NCBI GenBank assembly: GCA_008360955.1
Contig: LUCM01003846.1
Location: forward strand, 48,374 to 112,373
DNA length: 64,000 nt
Direction of reading: 5' to 3'
Source: Fasciolopsis buskii
Lineage: Eukaryota; Platyhelminthes; Trematoda; Plagiorchiida; Fasciolidae
The notes beneath the pieces were generated by a model. It searched no databases and was not told the DNA's origin. It was given only the letters and a program-made list of their open reading frames with translations. The position numbers were made by a program, and so were the translations under genes. Within the stretch, counting starts at the first letter, position 1; the number at the start of each line of letters is the position of its first letter. Shown in pieces: positions 47,285 through 59,200 of the stretch.

Positions 47285-47925
47285 ATTAGAGGTGGTTAAG
47301 GTGGAATTAAGTATGTCACCTGATAGGGTCAAAGAGGTTTCAAATTCCAGATCCGCCAAACAGATTACAAAATGACATAAGTAAAAGAAATGACATACAG
47401 AAAATGATAAAAAAATAACGCCAAAATTAAATAGCACAAATAAGACAATGATCCCGCTAAAATCAATGAATAATTACCAATAAAAAAAATACAATGAAAG
47501 CCAAAGCATGGTCAAGAAAACAAGCCAAAAGGAAAAAACAAAGATATACCAGAAACAAACTTGAAAGCTAAAACACATAACAGAACAATAAATAATAAAC
47601 CACACAAAAAAATCAACATAAAAATAAAAAATCGAATCCAAAAACAAAAAGGAGATGCCCAATAAAAAACAAACAATAATAATCATAGCATAATGAAATA
47701 AAAGAACTTTGAACGCAGAATCAAAATAATACAATCCCTGTCACTTGTGGTAGACAACAACTACTAATCACAAAGTCCAGCTCGTTGCCAATGCCTAACT
47801 AGTGTGACATTTATTTCCAATGCCACCCAATATTTCAACGGCCAATTGCCGAATCTCCCCGTCCCCGTGTATGGGCTACATCGTGGGGCTATGGACAGGT
47901 CCCCCTTCCATGCTTCAAGCCTAAA
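47285..47925 (+). repeat. SINE family 1 copy split by an A-rich insert
   Basis: GGTGGTTAAGGTGGAATTAA, GTATGTCACC and a B-box-like run GGTTTCAAATTCCAGATCC lie before 47358. The continuation GTCACTTGTGGTAGAC resumes at 47739 and the 3' block CTTCCATGCTTCAAGCC ends near 47920. Copy B has the same SINE without the insert. Confidence 0.8.
47359..47737. other. A-rich insert of unusual composition present only in copy A
   Basis: About 380 bases, over half A and poor in G, interrupting a SINE. On the minus strand it yields an 86-codon, Phe/Tyr-rich hydrophobic frame (47474-47734), as expected of T-rich sequence. It may be low-quality read sequence or, less likely, a nuclear copy of organelle DNA. 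I recognise no gene. Confidence 0.6.
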
Positions 47926-49651
47926 TAGTAAAAAGTAGACGTGTGCTATTTATTATTAGGATCGTGTATTAAACACTGATAGATACGAAAACGGCCATAG
48001 TACCCCGACCGATCTAAAAAGAAATCAGGCAGAATTAGATTGCAACTCAATCATCCAAGGAAGTTGACAGTCCCTGCACAAAAAACAAGTTACGATTTTT
48101 CTGCCAACGAATGGCCATGCTGAAAATGACCGTCACTTTAGACTCAGATGAAGACTTCCGCCAATTGCGCAGGTTATAACTGTCACGACACCAACACATC
48201 CCGCTAACGATATCAAACCTGGGTTCCAAGATCACGATAAACTCGGTTTTTGTCAACTAAGGACAGGGTCATAGAGTTACGTAATATTCCGCTAAACCAG
48301 CACTTTATGCTCCAGGCTGTGAACTAGATAAAGAGAAACAATCCGAGTGGAACGAAATAGCTCTCAATTAACTGAATAGACGAACTGATGAACTGAAAGG
48401 TTTTATTTCAGTCAACTAATCCATCAAATTGTTCCGAAGAGAAGCCTCGTCGTTATCTGGATCATTTTGACTGCAAAGACTAATCAAGTTAGATGAGGTT
48501 TCAATGAGCATGAACGGTCCGCAAATCGGAAAAACAAAAAAATCCGATTAGGAGGTCAAGAAATCGAGAGAAATGTTCTCTTAAAGTTTGGGGGCAAGAT
48601 CTAACAGTTATAGATGGGCACAAAACTTTCTGAATTCGTACTCTCCTCTCAAAGTAATGTTGTGTGGAAAGAGGTAGGCCAACAATCTGAACCATTTCTT
48701 AAACAATATAAAAGAAACACCTTAGTAAAATGTCAAGAGCTACGTAGGCATGGCATGGCACCTATTAACTGTTTCAATAGGATAGTATGTGATAAAGAAG
48801 ACGCGAACGAGTACGATACGTCACCAACCATCCTGCGTTCACGAGGCTACTTAAGCACTTACGTATATACTTGGATATATAATAGAATAAAAGGGAAAAC
48901 CTTCTCCCATTAAAATCGATCGCATCAGAAAAAGACGACTATTCGACAAGAACGAACAGAAACCCCGACTTTATTTGCATCTGACAACTTCGATCTGGCA
49001 AACATCATACGCAAGCCCATACAGGCACACACACCTATGCAACCAGGCCGTCATTCTGTTGGAAGGTTGGATGGCTCATTCGATTGCGTGCCTCCGCCAC
49101 TAAACACACACACACACACACACAAAGTATATTTTGTCCTAGTATTTTGTCAGCAATGGTGTCCGCACAAGGTGGCAGATGCAAACCCCAGACACTGAAT
49201 CGTGAATCCTGAAACCCACACAACAGTACTACTGGTGAGATCAAGACGTGACGGCGCTGGTAGGCTGTTTTGAGAAAGTCTAACAAAAAAGATATGATTA
49301 AGTAAGAATGTCAACTCCATTGACGCACGCCGGTTTTCTATCTAAAAGAAAGCATCAAAGTATAGATTTTATGCGAACACAATAAACAACGAGAGTCCTT
49401 GAGTTTTGACGAAAGGAGCATCATCACAGCCACTGTTATAAGCGTTTCATCTTTCTGCTGTGGACAGTCTGGCGATTTTCTAGTGCTTGATTGTAAACAG
49501 AAAAACGCAACTCTCTAAAGGGGCTTTGCCTAGAATAATCCCACTTAACAGAACAGAGTTGTGGTTGTGTATATCTATGTACTGGGCGTACTCTGTTCAA
49601 CCTGAATGCCAACTAAGCCTTAGGAAAGTGATCGTTTCTTTATGGTGACAC

Positions 49652-49890
49652 CTTGAAGAATGATAGTTGTAAGCGCGACAGACATACCTCCGGCGAGAGG
49701 GAAGTGGAGAACCGGCAACTATGAACACTGAAACCTGCAGTGACAAAGCACCTATGGTCTTATTCTAAAACAGTTGTGGTTACGATTCGAGAGACAGCGA
49801 ACTATCATCTTACTCAAAAAGTGACGTGGGATGTCTGAGATTCATAAATCTGCCTTTTTGAAGTGACATGTAGTCTTAGTCCACTTTACC
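49652..49890 (-). repeat. SINE family 1 copy inside copy A
   Basis: Has GAAACCTGCAGTGACAAAGC, TGGTTACGATTCGAGAGACA, GAGATTCATAAATCTGCC and TTAGTCCACTTTACCAG in the usual minus order. The counterpart is at 58274-58510. Confidence 0.65.
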
Positions 49891-51424
49891 AGTCCGGGAA
49901 TCAAGTCGATAAGAAATATAAATTGGAGCAACGCGGCAAAACTCAAAATACCTGTGTTTAATAGTTTGAAAAGATTGGAATGGGTTAAAAAATCGCAAGC
50001 GATGGCCTTAGATCAATGTCGTCAACCACAGCTACACGCTGAAATCGCACCTCACACTACGGATGGCAGAAATTGATACCACTGAACAGTGGAACAAAGA
50101 TACAACTACCGGTTCTTCAATAACTTCTATGTGACCTTCCTGATCCTATTTCCACAACATGTATCTGCTACCCCGATATTTTAACTGCTTCCCTGAAAAA
50201 GAATCGCGATACATTCCCCTGTGAGTCTCTGACCAATAGTTTTCAAGTTCGTTCAATTTTGCGAAACTAACCTGCACTGATGTTATTTGATTTCAAGTTG
50301 CTTACATCGGAATCCACTATTGATGAAGAAACAACTGGGATATAGTGGACAAAATACGCTTTACGAAATAAGTTAACATCGTAGATAAGAAAAAGAAAGT
50401 GGGAACCTGGAGGCCAATTTCAACATACTCCAATATTGTCATCCCACTTGGCAATTTGCGGATTGGACCACCCTGATCCATCCTTCCAAAAGGTTGCCGC
50501 CTCAAAGGGAGGCGCAATTGAGGCATTCTAATCTGTGCACCTAACGCAATACACGCCTCAACCCTCATTAAACTATTCCTTCAAAACTGAGCTGTTGAAA
50601 AACCAAATATCACTTCATTCGCGTAAACTCACGTCAATGGCAACCAGTCTCACACATGGTTGAAGGGTAGAATCCCAGGGCCATAAAAGGACCGAAACAA
50701 TATTCCGGTACCTTAAATCTCAGTCAATCATTTTTTGTCGCAAACAAGGATCACTTCAGCGCACACCAGGGTGATGCTGAATAATCGGATTATCAAGCTG
50801 AGACCAATAGAATGGGGTCGAATCAACAATAAACTTAACTGGATCTTCCGAATAAAGGGTGAAAGTTGTTTTGATATCTTATTACTTGTCGGATAATTTA
50901 AGTTCAGTTTTTACTAAACATTAACCTTTGCACTGATATGCTGGGTTTTAATTATTCCCAGAGCAACAAAATACTCAAAAAGAGGGAAACGAAGAAGTAA
51001 TGAAAGACAAGGCATTTCAGTCATGGCTATCTGGACATATCTAACCAGCTTTTTTTGCAGGAGATTCCTGTGGACCTCAACTTCAGTAGTCTAAATGATG
51101 CTGTGCGAAACAATTCATCAAGTTAATTTCCTCATAGCTCTACTCCACGCCACAAGGGGAGAGAAACTTGACCCAGTTCAACTGGAACTTCTCTGCTGCT
51201 CAGGTAAAACGTTTTGTTTTCCACCGTCAAAAAGTCAAGTCTTGCAATAAGATTTTCAACACTTTTGGAGATCCGAAGCTCCATGGCAAACGCACCAAGT
51301 CAACTTAGTCAGATCATTCCAGAACACCCAACCATGTAAAGACAAAATGCAGCCTCTCGTCTATAAACAGGGTCCATCCGAATGGGCGAACCACAAAGAT
51401 GGCCAATCCCCAGTCCAGTGGAGT

Positions 51425-52000
51425 GGGTGTAAAATTTGTACTCAATCCGAACAATCATACGTCGCTCGGTGCTTGGACACGCCATTCGTAATGCCTGCCA
51501 GTCCCAACTACCTTTTAGTGGCTGTTTTTGCACCGGCGTTTGGCACAAGGCTGGAAAGAAGCAACGTGGCGGTCGGCTATGATTAGGTAGAGGTACTGAA
51601 GAAGTAGCTTCCGGTTAGGTGTTCCCGCATTTCTTGTTTGGAACCCAAGAGATAAGGATTGTTTTGTTGTCTGGAGACGCTGAGAAACAGCTCAGAACCG
51701 AAGTCAGTAGCGCAAAAATGCTGTGGCTGTCTGTAGAACTCGTCCTCTTTAAAAAATGACTCGAAAATAGCCAAAAATCACAAAAATGTGTACGGGAGAC
51801 AAAAGTTGGTTTGTTGTGTTTTTAACTACCGTTTATCTTCGTGGTATTGGCAGACTCATGATGGACAACGTAGTTAGTAATTCAGTGGTTAGGCATATAA
51901 GGGTATCTAGAGACTCTAAGAGTTCAAGTCTCAGAAAAGACCCCTGAGTGTGAACAATTAAATAGTTGGAAATTTATGTTTGTTCATCACAAAAGAACAC
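51425..52000 (+). mobile_element. RTE-like C-terminal fragments in copy A
   Basis: Around 51462-51580 the sequence encodes, with indels, LRWLGHAFRMPA and GWKKQRGGRP, the C-terminal RTE block LRWLGHVLRMP...G.GWKK.RGGQ. The part at 51860-52000 encodes VVSNS-VRH and NRLK-type residues, which normally precede it. The order is scrambled, so these are two fragments or one rearranged element. Confidence 0.7.
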
Positions 52001-53721
52001 CTAAAATCAATCTTTAACGCTGCTCCTCCGAGACAGTTAATCGGTTGGAAGGTGCGTGAGAGTCAAGCTGACCCGCGGCCAAAGAAATTATGAAAATCCT
52101 ATGCCAGTCTAATTGGCCATTTTAGGTCTACTAGAACTACCATCGAGATCTCCCTAAATGCTGGCTGGACACTATAGAAATGATATGGTTTAATGTCGTA
52201 GTCCGTAGTACTTACCACTCGAAATCCGTTTTGTGCTAATATTATTTTGCAGCCATCTTTCAATATTTCTTTGTTTGCATTTCTTTCTCATTTAGAACTA
52301 AACCGTCAACCTTGAACGTAAATCACCCAAAAACCAAAAACATCGATGCATGCTTTAATGATTGTCAAAAAATGAACCGAGACTGTGATCTGGACAACTG
52401 ACTCAACATTGACAATGCACAATCGTACTAATAGTCTATTCAACCAAAGCCGATTTTTATTGAATCGCTAACACTGGAACACTAAGAGTTTGAACAAACG
52501 GCCACGTTTTTAGCCCGTTTAATCTGTCGCCGCACGGGGAATTCGACTTGAAATGGTACAGTATAATTCGTTCCCACAGTCTCGTAATCTTCAATCAGGA
52601 ATAAACGATAAACGATTCAAGCGTTGGGAATAATCAAGTCACATGGTAAGCTTGATTTCCTAGGCGAACAGTTGGCATAAGAAATTTGGGCGAAGGTGAT
52701 CGCCAGATTCCGTATTTCCATTATAATGCACACAACAGGTCAATCACCTGAAAGTGTTCAGCGAGGGAAACAGTTACATACGAAATGTAACTCGATATAA
52801 AAAATGCCGAAAACACCAAGTGTGTGCGTGAGGAACAACCGAATATTTAAGATGCGTTGTTTCCTATTTAACCAAAGATCAAAAAACCAGCACCGTCGTA
52901 GTCCTGGTTCTGCAACAGATCGAAACTTCCCCCACTAGTATATGTTACATGGCACGTCTCTCTAAGAACCGATACCGTTTTGGACACTGTGAATCTCTGA
53001 TCAAATTTCACCAATAGCGATGCACGGGTTAAAGATTTTACAGATATCGACTATGGATTTCGAAAGTTAAAGTTTGCCAACTAATGTCTATGAATGAAAC
53101 CGACCGTCAAAAATCCTCATCATCACAGGATGAAAATATTATTTATAAATCGCTTTGCCTACTTCAGTGACTAATGTGGTCGCGTGCTTGATTCAAATCC
53201 GAAGGCGGATTACTCCCTAAATCGAACCATTTTCCATTATGCCTAGAAAATAAGAAACGAAAAATGCTCTGCTCCAAACGAAAGATTTTCCAAACCAGAG
53301 ATTTGTACAAGTGTCGAAACGTGAAAGGTGATTTGACGAAGCCCAGAACAACAAAGCAAGGCGCTTGCCAAAAAGTCATTGCAGAATGAGGGATCTCTTG
53401 ATTGCCAAAAAAGGAAGGATGTGTCAATGGGACTGGCTTTGGACGACACGTCCACGGAGTCAAGTCAGACCGCTAAAGCTTTATGGCATCAGACATAATG
53501 ACGCCTGGGCCAGAAATCTGGGTTCGATGGCAAGTGTGAGACAAAGTCACAATGCAGCCGGTTCTGTCCTAGTCCTGAATACAGGTGAAAGAAACGTCTG
53601 ATTTTCATGACAAGTTTTCAGAGACGACGGAGGCGTTGATCGAAACAAAGAACAAAGGAAAAGAAATGACCCTCGTTACATTGATGCATTCACACCACTG
53701 AGCCTCGATTCGAACAGACCA

Positions 53722-54180
53722 ATCCGTGACGAGGTTATCGTAAAACTAGTCTTTCTCCATGTCAGTGCTACAGTCTGTTGGAGCGTATGCTGAGATAACA
53801 AATAAACTACGCTTAACACCGCTATTCTTTCGGACGCCAAATGATCCCTGCAGTCTCATGGCACACGAGCGACTGTTGACTGGGATCCAATCTAAAAGGG
53901 CTGCTTCAGCGTTTTCACTTAAGATTATTCCTACACCCCGTTGATCCACAGCTTGAGCTGCTTCGTCGCCTGAAGTGCGAAGAAAATATCTTGACGAGAC
54001 GTTTGGCGCAGTTAGTTGAATTACTTTACTCCACTCGAATCCTGAATTCGTGTTGCACTCACGCAGCAAACATCAATCGAAAGTGAGTCCACTGTCAGAG
54101 CCAAACAAGCCTGTTGGCCAGCCTGCATTAAATTGCGCACATTAAAGGAACTGAGATTCAAAGGCTGACGAGGCTTGAGA
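53722..54180 (-). mobile_element. RTE-like APE endonuclease remnant
   Basis: The minus strand reads PLNLSSFNVRNLMQAGQQ, LSIDVCCVSATRIQDSS, a frameshift near 54040, then VIQLTAPNVSSRYFLRTSGD, RGVGIILSENAEAALLDWIP and SLFVISAYAPTDCS. This is the apurinic-type endonuclease that opens RTE-like proteins (FNVR, SETRI, GVGI, SAYAPTD). The usual catalytic Glu of SETRI is Ala here. A stop follows MEKD, and similarity ends at the edge of block A. Confidence 0.88.
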
Positions 54181-55639
54181 AAATGTGAGGTAACGGACTG
54201 AAAACCACCTACTACGCCACTTGACAATAAACCGTTGCGAGTACCGGGTGTGTTTTCAATGGAGATACTATGGGTAGGCAAAAGGGCCAAACAGATTGGG
54301 TTGGAGACAGAAGAGACAGGTTGAATAAAAGAGGGAACTCTGAGCAGTAGCATACTTATCACTACCCACCCCGCTCGATGCAATGGGCGGCGCGGTCCTG
54401 ATTATCCTGCGCGACGACCGATGCAGTATGGAATTATTTGCAGATGGAACGAGACCATATTATTCCAGGTTTTACAACCTAAAAGCTGCCGCTAATCGTG
54501 TGGTTATTGCTCCATTCGAAAAATACAATCCCGATGAGCTAGTCTGATAATATAAGCCGTGAAGGATCTATTTTGCAAATTTCACGCTTAACCTATACAC
54601 TGGAACAACAAGATGAGACTGCGTATGGATTCTTTATAATATGCTTGGTCCCTGAATGTAAAGAAAAAGGGACACCACAAATCTAATGAGGCCCAATACA
54701 CGAGGCAGACGCAGCAGACGGAATTGGGTTATCGTGCGTACAAAAGTGAGTATCAATGTAACAAGTTTAAGTAATGAAGAAAAAACTGCTTGGATGTTTA
54801 AATACAAATAGTTTGTGTACCAAGCTTGCACGTACTTAGGCGAGAGGTATATTTTACGTTCGAGCTAACCAACATTTAAATGTATATACTGATATATGCT
54901 ACCGAAACGTATTGTATTCACGATTACAGTCATCCTAAAACGACGACTTCTCAACCAAACAGAGAAATCTGCTTTAACACCAGCTAGCACAAAACGGCTT
55001 CAGGAAAAATAATGCACAATAATTAGCAAATAATCGTGGAAAGCGCATAGTGGAAGAAATCCATACACAACGAAACATCTCAGAACTACCCTCCATCGAA
55101 TGACGTGACAAAATTTAAGCTGGGAGGCTTAAAATAGTCCATCTCGCACACGACTAAAACTCAAAAGGGAACAACTTTATCCCTCGTACAGCTACTAGTA
55201 GATTTGACAGTAGTCAGAGTCAGAAGTGAAAAACAGATGGAGCATGCAAAAAAGCGCAAGAGCATTCACCAAAGCAAGGCGATCACATTTTAAAATTGAG
55301 GTTTGTTCTCATCAACACGAGAGGGGGTGGGGGGAATCGTAGAATATTTTCGACTCTCCCATCAAACAAGGCTAACGATTCGGATGGGACGATGTTCAAA
55401 CACGAAAAAAGTTCAGTGTCAAGAGGTTGCATTTCAACCACAGATACGGCAGCCTCTAAATCTCTCAGAATGCACAGGGGTGCACGTCAGGCTCCGAGAG
55501 CCTCTCGAAATGCTCCCAAATAACAGGGGTCTCAAACAGCTTTTGCCGAAAAATACGGTACACTGCCTTCTCATGGCGGAGATGCTCCCACTAAAATGCG
55601 TGGACGAAGTCAAATGACTGGAGCCTTTCGTCCGATTAA
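54181..55639 (-). other. intron sequence between the duplicated blocks
   Basis: 54181-54440 may be 5' sequence of the RTE copy. Frames at 55296-55617 (+, 75 and 104 codons, overlapping) show no recognised motif. Confidence 0.4.
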
Positions 55640-56090
55640 CTGACGATTGGTAACCAGTCTAAGGGAGACTATTAAACCCTGATTCTAAACCAAACACCGG
55701 CGATGCACGAAGCATACGACTATATGCTCACCAACATGTGTGGAAGAGGAATGTACTGGGCACCCAGAATGTCTAACCCCATCCGAAGGGCGTATAAACT
55801 GAACAATCAGTCACTGGCCTCCAGCGGGTTACGTGACAATTTGGTCAAAAGTTCAGGGTAGGGTCCCGTAAGTCACTTCCGTACTTCGGCTTGGGCATCC
55901 AGTTAGCCCACAAAGAAATCACGGATCCTGGTGAGCGGTGGATGACGTGGAGATGGGAAATGGAAGAATTAGGGTATGTGATCTCTTCGCATTGTTTCTT
56001 TCTATCCTCTCCTCACTCATGGTCATCGTCGTTTACCGTGCTTGCGATGGCATTGGGTCTATGCAGATTTGCGCAAAGTAACACAAAACC
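55640..56090 (+). repeat. interspersed family 2 copy
   Basis: Ordered blocks TATATGCTCACC, ATGTCTAACCCCATCCGAAG, GGTTACGTGACAATTTGG, CAGGGTAGGGTCCCGTAAG, TACTTCGGCTTGGGCATCC and TGATGACGTGG-type residues match the 31-kb copy. It ends about 120 bases before block B. Confidence 0.7.
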
Positions 56091-56212
56091 ACTGCATTGG
56101 CTTTTTGTTCCATATTTGCATATGACACCGAGTGTTATCAAGAGCAGCAGCGTCTCCAGTCCCGTTTTCGACTGCAGCAGGTTATTCAGAGGACCGAGAA
56201 AAGCAACAGAGT

Positions 56213-59200
56213 GAAGGAGAGAGAAAGCAACCCGTCTCCCGTTCAAGTTATCCATTATAATGTGGGGATATTTTTGAGAAGTACGGTCATGGTTTACGCA
56301 AACTGCATTTTTTTAGCGCAAATTACGGTCTTGTGGAATCCATTATCATCTAATGCCGTTCAAATTCTGATTAGAGGTGGTTAAGTGGATTAAGTATGTC
56401 ACCGATAGGGTCAGAGGTTCAAATTCCAGATCCGCCACCGTCACTTGTGGTAGACACAACTCTATCACAGTCCAGCTCGTTGCCATGCCTGAACTAGTGT
56501 GACATTTATTTCAATGCCACCCAATTTTCACGGCCAAAATTGCCGATCTCCCCGTCCCGTGTAATGGGCTACAGTGGGGCTATGGGACAGGTCCCCCTCC
56601 ATGCTTCAAGCCTATAGTAAAAAAGAGACGTGTGCTATTTATTATTAGGATCGTGGTATTAAACACTGATAGATACGAAAACGGCCATAGTACCGACCGA
56701 CTAAAAAGATCAGGCAGAAAATGAGATTGCACTCAATCAGTCAAGGGAAGTTGACAGTCCTGCACAAAAACAAGTTACGATTTCTGCCAACGATGGCTCA
56801 TGCTGAAAATGACCGGTCACTTTGACTGCAGATGAAGACTTCGCCATTGCGCAGGTAATACTGTCACGACACCACACCCGCTACGATATCAAACCTGGGT
56901 TCCAAGATCACGAGTATCGGTTTTTGTCACTAGGACAGGGGGTCATAGAGGTTACGTAATATTCCGCTTAAACAGCACTTATGCTCCAGGCGTGAACTAG
57001 ATAAAAGAAAAAAATCCGAGTGGAACGAAATGCTCTCATAACTGATAGGACGACTGATGAACTGAAGGTATTTATTTCAGTCAACTTATCCATCAAATTG
57101 TTCCGAAGAGAAAGCTCGTCGTTATCGGATCAATTTTGACTGCAGACTAATCAAGTTAGATGAGGTTCAATGAGCATGAACGGTCCGCAATCGGAAAAAC
57201 CAAAAATCCGATTAGGAGGCAAGAAATCGAGAGAATGTTTCTTAAAGTTTGGGGGTCAAGATCTACAGTTATAGATGGGCACAAAACTTTTGAATTCGTA
57301 CTCTCCTCTCAAAGTAAGTGTTGTGGAAGAGGTAGGCCCAACAATCTGAACCATTTCTTAAACAAATTAAAAGAACACCTAGTAAAAATTCAGAGCTACG
57401 GTATGGCATGGCATGGCACCTATTAACGTTTCAATAGGATAGATGTGATAAGAAGAAGCCGAACGAGTACGAACGATCACCAACCATCTGCGTCACGAGG
57501 CACTTAAGCACTTACGTATATACTTTGGATATAAAATAGAATAAAGGGAAAACATTCTCCCATTAAAATCGATGCATCAGAAAAGACGACATTCGACAAG
57601 AACGACAGAAAACCCCGACTTTATTTGCATCTGACAAAAGCTTCGATCTGGCAAACATTCATACGCAAGCCCATACAGGCACACACACCTATGCACACCA
57701 GGCGTCATTCTGTTGAAGGTTGGATGGCTCATTCGATTGCGTGCCTCCCCACTAAACACACACACACACACACACAAAGATATTTGTCCTAGTAGTTTTG
57801 TCAGCATGGTGTCGCACAGGTGCAGATGCAAACCCAGACACTGAATCGTGAATCCTGAAAACCCACACAACAGTAGACTACTGGTGAGTCAGACGTGACT
57901 GAGCGCTGGTAGGCTGTTTTGAGAAATCTACACAAAAAGGATGATTACAGTAGAATGTGCAACCTCCATGACGCACCCCGGTTTTCTATCTAAAAGAAAG
58001 CATCAAGTATAGATTTTGGCGAACACAATAAACACGAGTAGTCTTGAGTTTTTGACGAAGGAGCATCATCACAGCCACTGTTATAGCGTTTCATCTATTC
58101 TGCTGTGGACAGTCTGCGATTTTCAGTGCTTGATGTAAACAGAACGCACTCTCTAAAGGGGCTTTGCCTAGAATAATCCAGCTTAACAGACAGAGTGTGG
58201 TTGGTGTATCTATGACCTGGGCGTACCCTGTCACCTGATGCCAACAAGCCTAAGTGAAAGTGATCGTTTTCTTTATGGTACACTTGAAGAATGAGTGTAG
58301 CGGACGAGACATACCCCGCGAGAGGGAGTGAGAACCGGCAACTATGACACTGAAACCTGAAGTGACAAAGAAGCACCTATGGTCTTACTAAGCCAGTTGT
58401 GGTTACGATTCGAGAGACAGCGAACTATCATCTACTCCAAAGTGACCGGTGGATCTGAGATTCAAATCTGCGCTGTTTTGAAGTGACATGTGCTTAGTCC
58501 ACTTTACCAAGGCCGGGGAATCAAGTCGAAGAAATTAAATTGGAGCAACGCGGCAAAACTCAAAATACCTGGTGTTAATAGTTGAAAAGATTGGAATGGT
58601 TAAAAAATCGCAAGCGATGGCCTAGATCAATGTCGTCATCCGACAGCTACAGCTGAAATCGAACCCACATACGGATGGCAGAAATGATACCATGAAAGTG
58701 GAACAAAGATACAACTACGGTTCTTCCAATAACTTCTAGTGAACCTCCTATCCTATTTCATTGTACTGCTACCCGATATTTTAACTGACTTCCTGAAAAA
58801 GAATTCGCGATACATTCCCGTGAGTCTCTGACCAATAGTTTCAATTCAGTTCAATTTTTGCGAAAACTAACCCTGCACTGATGTTATTTGATTTCAGTTG
58901 CTACATCGGAATACCAACTATTTGATGAAGAAACCAACTGGGGAATAGTGGACAAAATACCTTACGAAATAAGTAACAATCGTAGATAAGAAAAAGAAAG
59001 TGGAACCTGGAGGCCAATTTCACTACTCAATTGTCATCCCACTTGGTCAATTTGCGGATTGACCACCCTGATCCATCTCTTCCAACGGTTGCCGCCTCAA
59101 AGGGAGGCGCATATTGAGGCATTCTATCTGTGCACCTACGCAATACACGCCTCAACTCATTAAACCTATTCTCAAAACTGAGCTGTGAAAACCAATACAC

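Larger units (their letters stand above)
47119..53719. repeat. direct duplication, copy A (about 6.6 kb)
   Basis: Collinear with 56213-62149 over its full length. The copies differ mostly by one- or two-base insertions and deletions, many of them in homopolymers and spread evenly, in both directions. Copy A also has an extra segment of about 380 bases at 47359-47737. It holds SINE family 1 copies at 47285-47925 (+) and 49652-49890 (-), RTE fragments at 51425-51600 and 51860-52000, a family 3 part at 52075-52215, and a CA tract at 49103-49125. No gene is recognised. Confidence 0.95.

Noticed and set aside
47474..47734. 86-codon hydrophobic minus-strand frame as a membrane protein gene
   Set aside because: Any T-rich strand gives Phe/Tyr/Leu runs; the sequence is an insert in one duplicate copy only and is suspected to be read noise.
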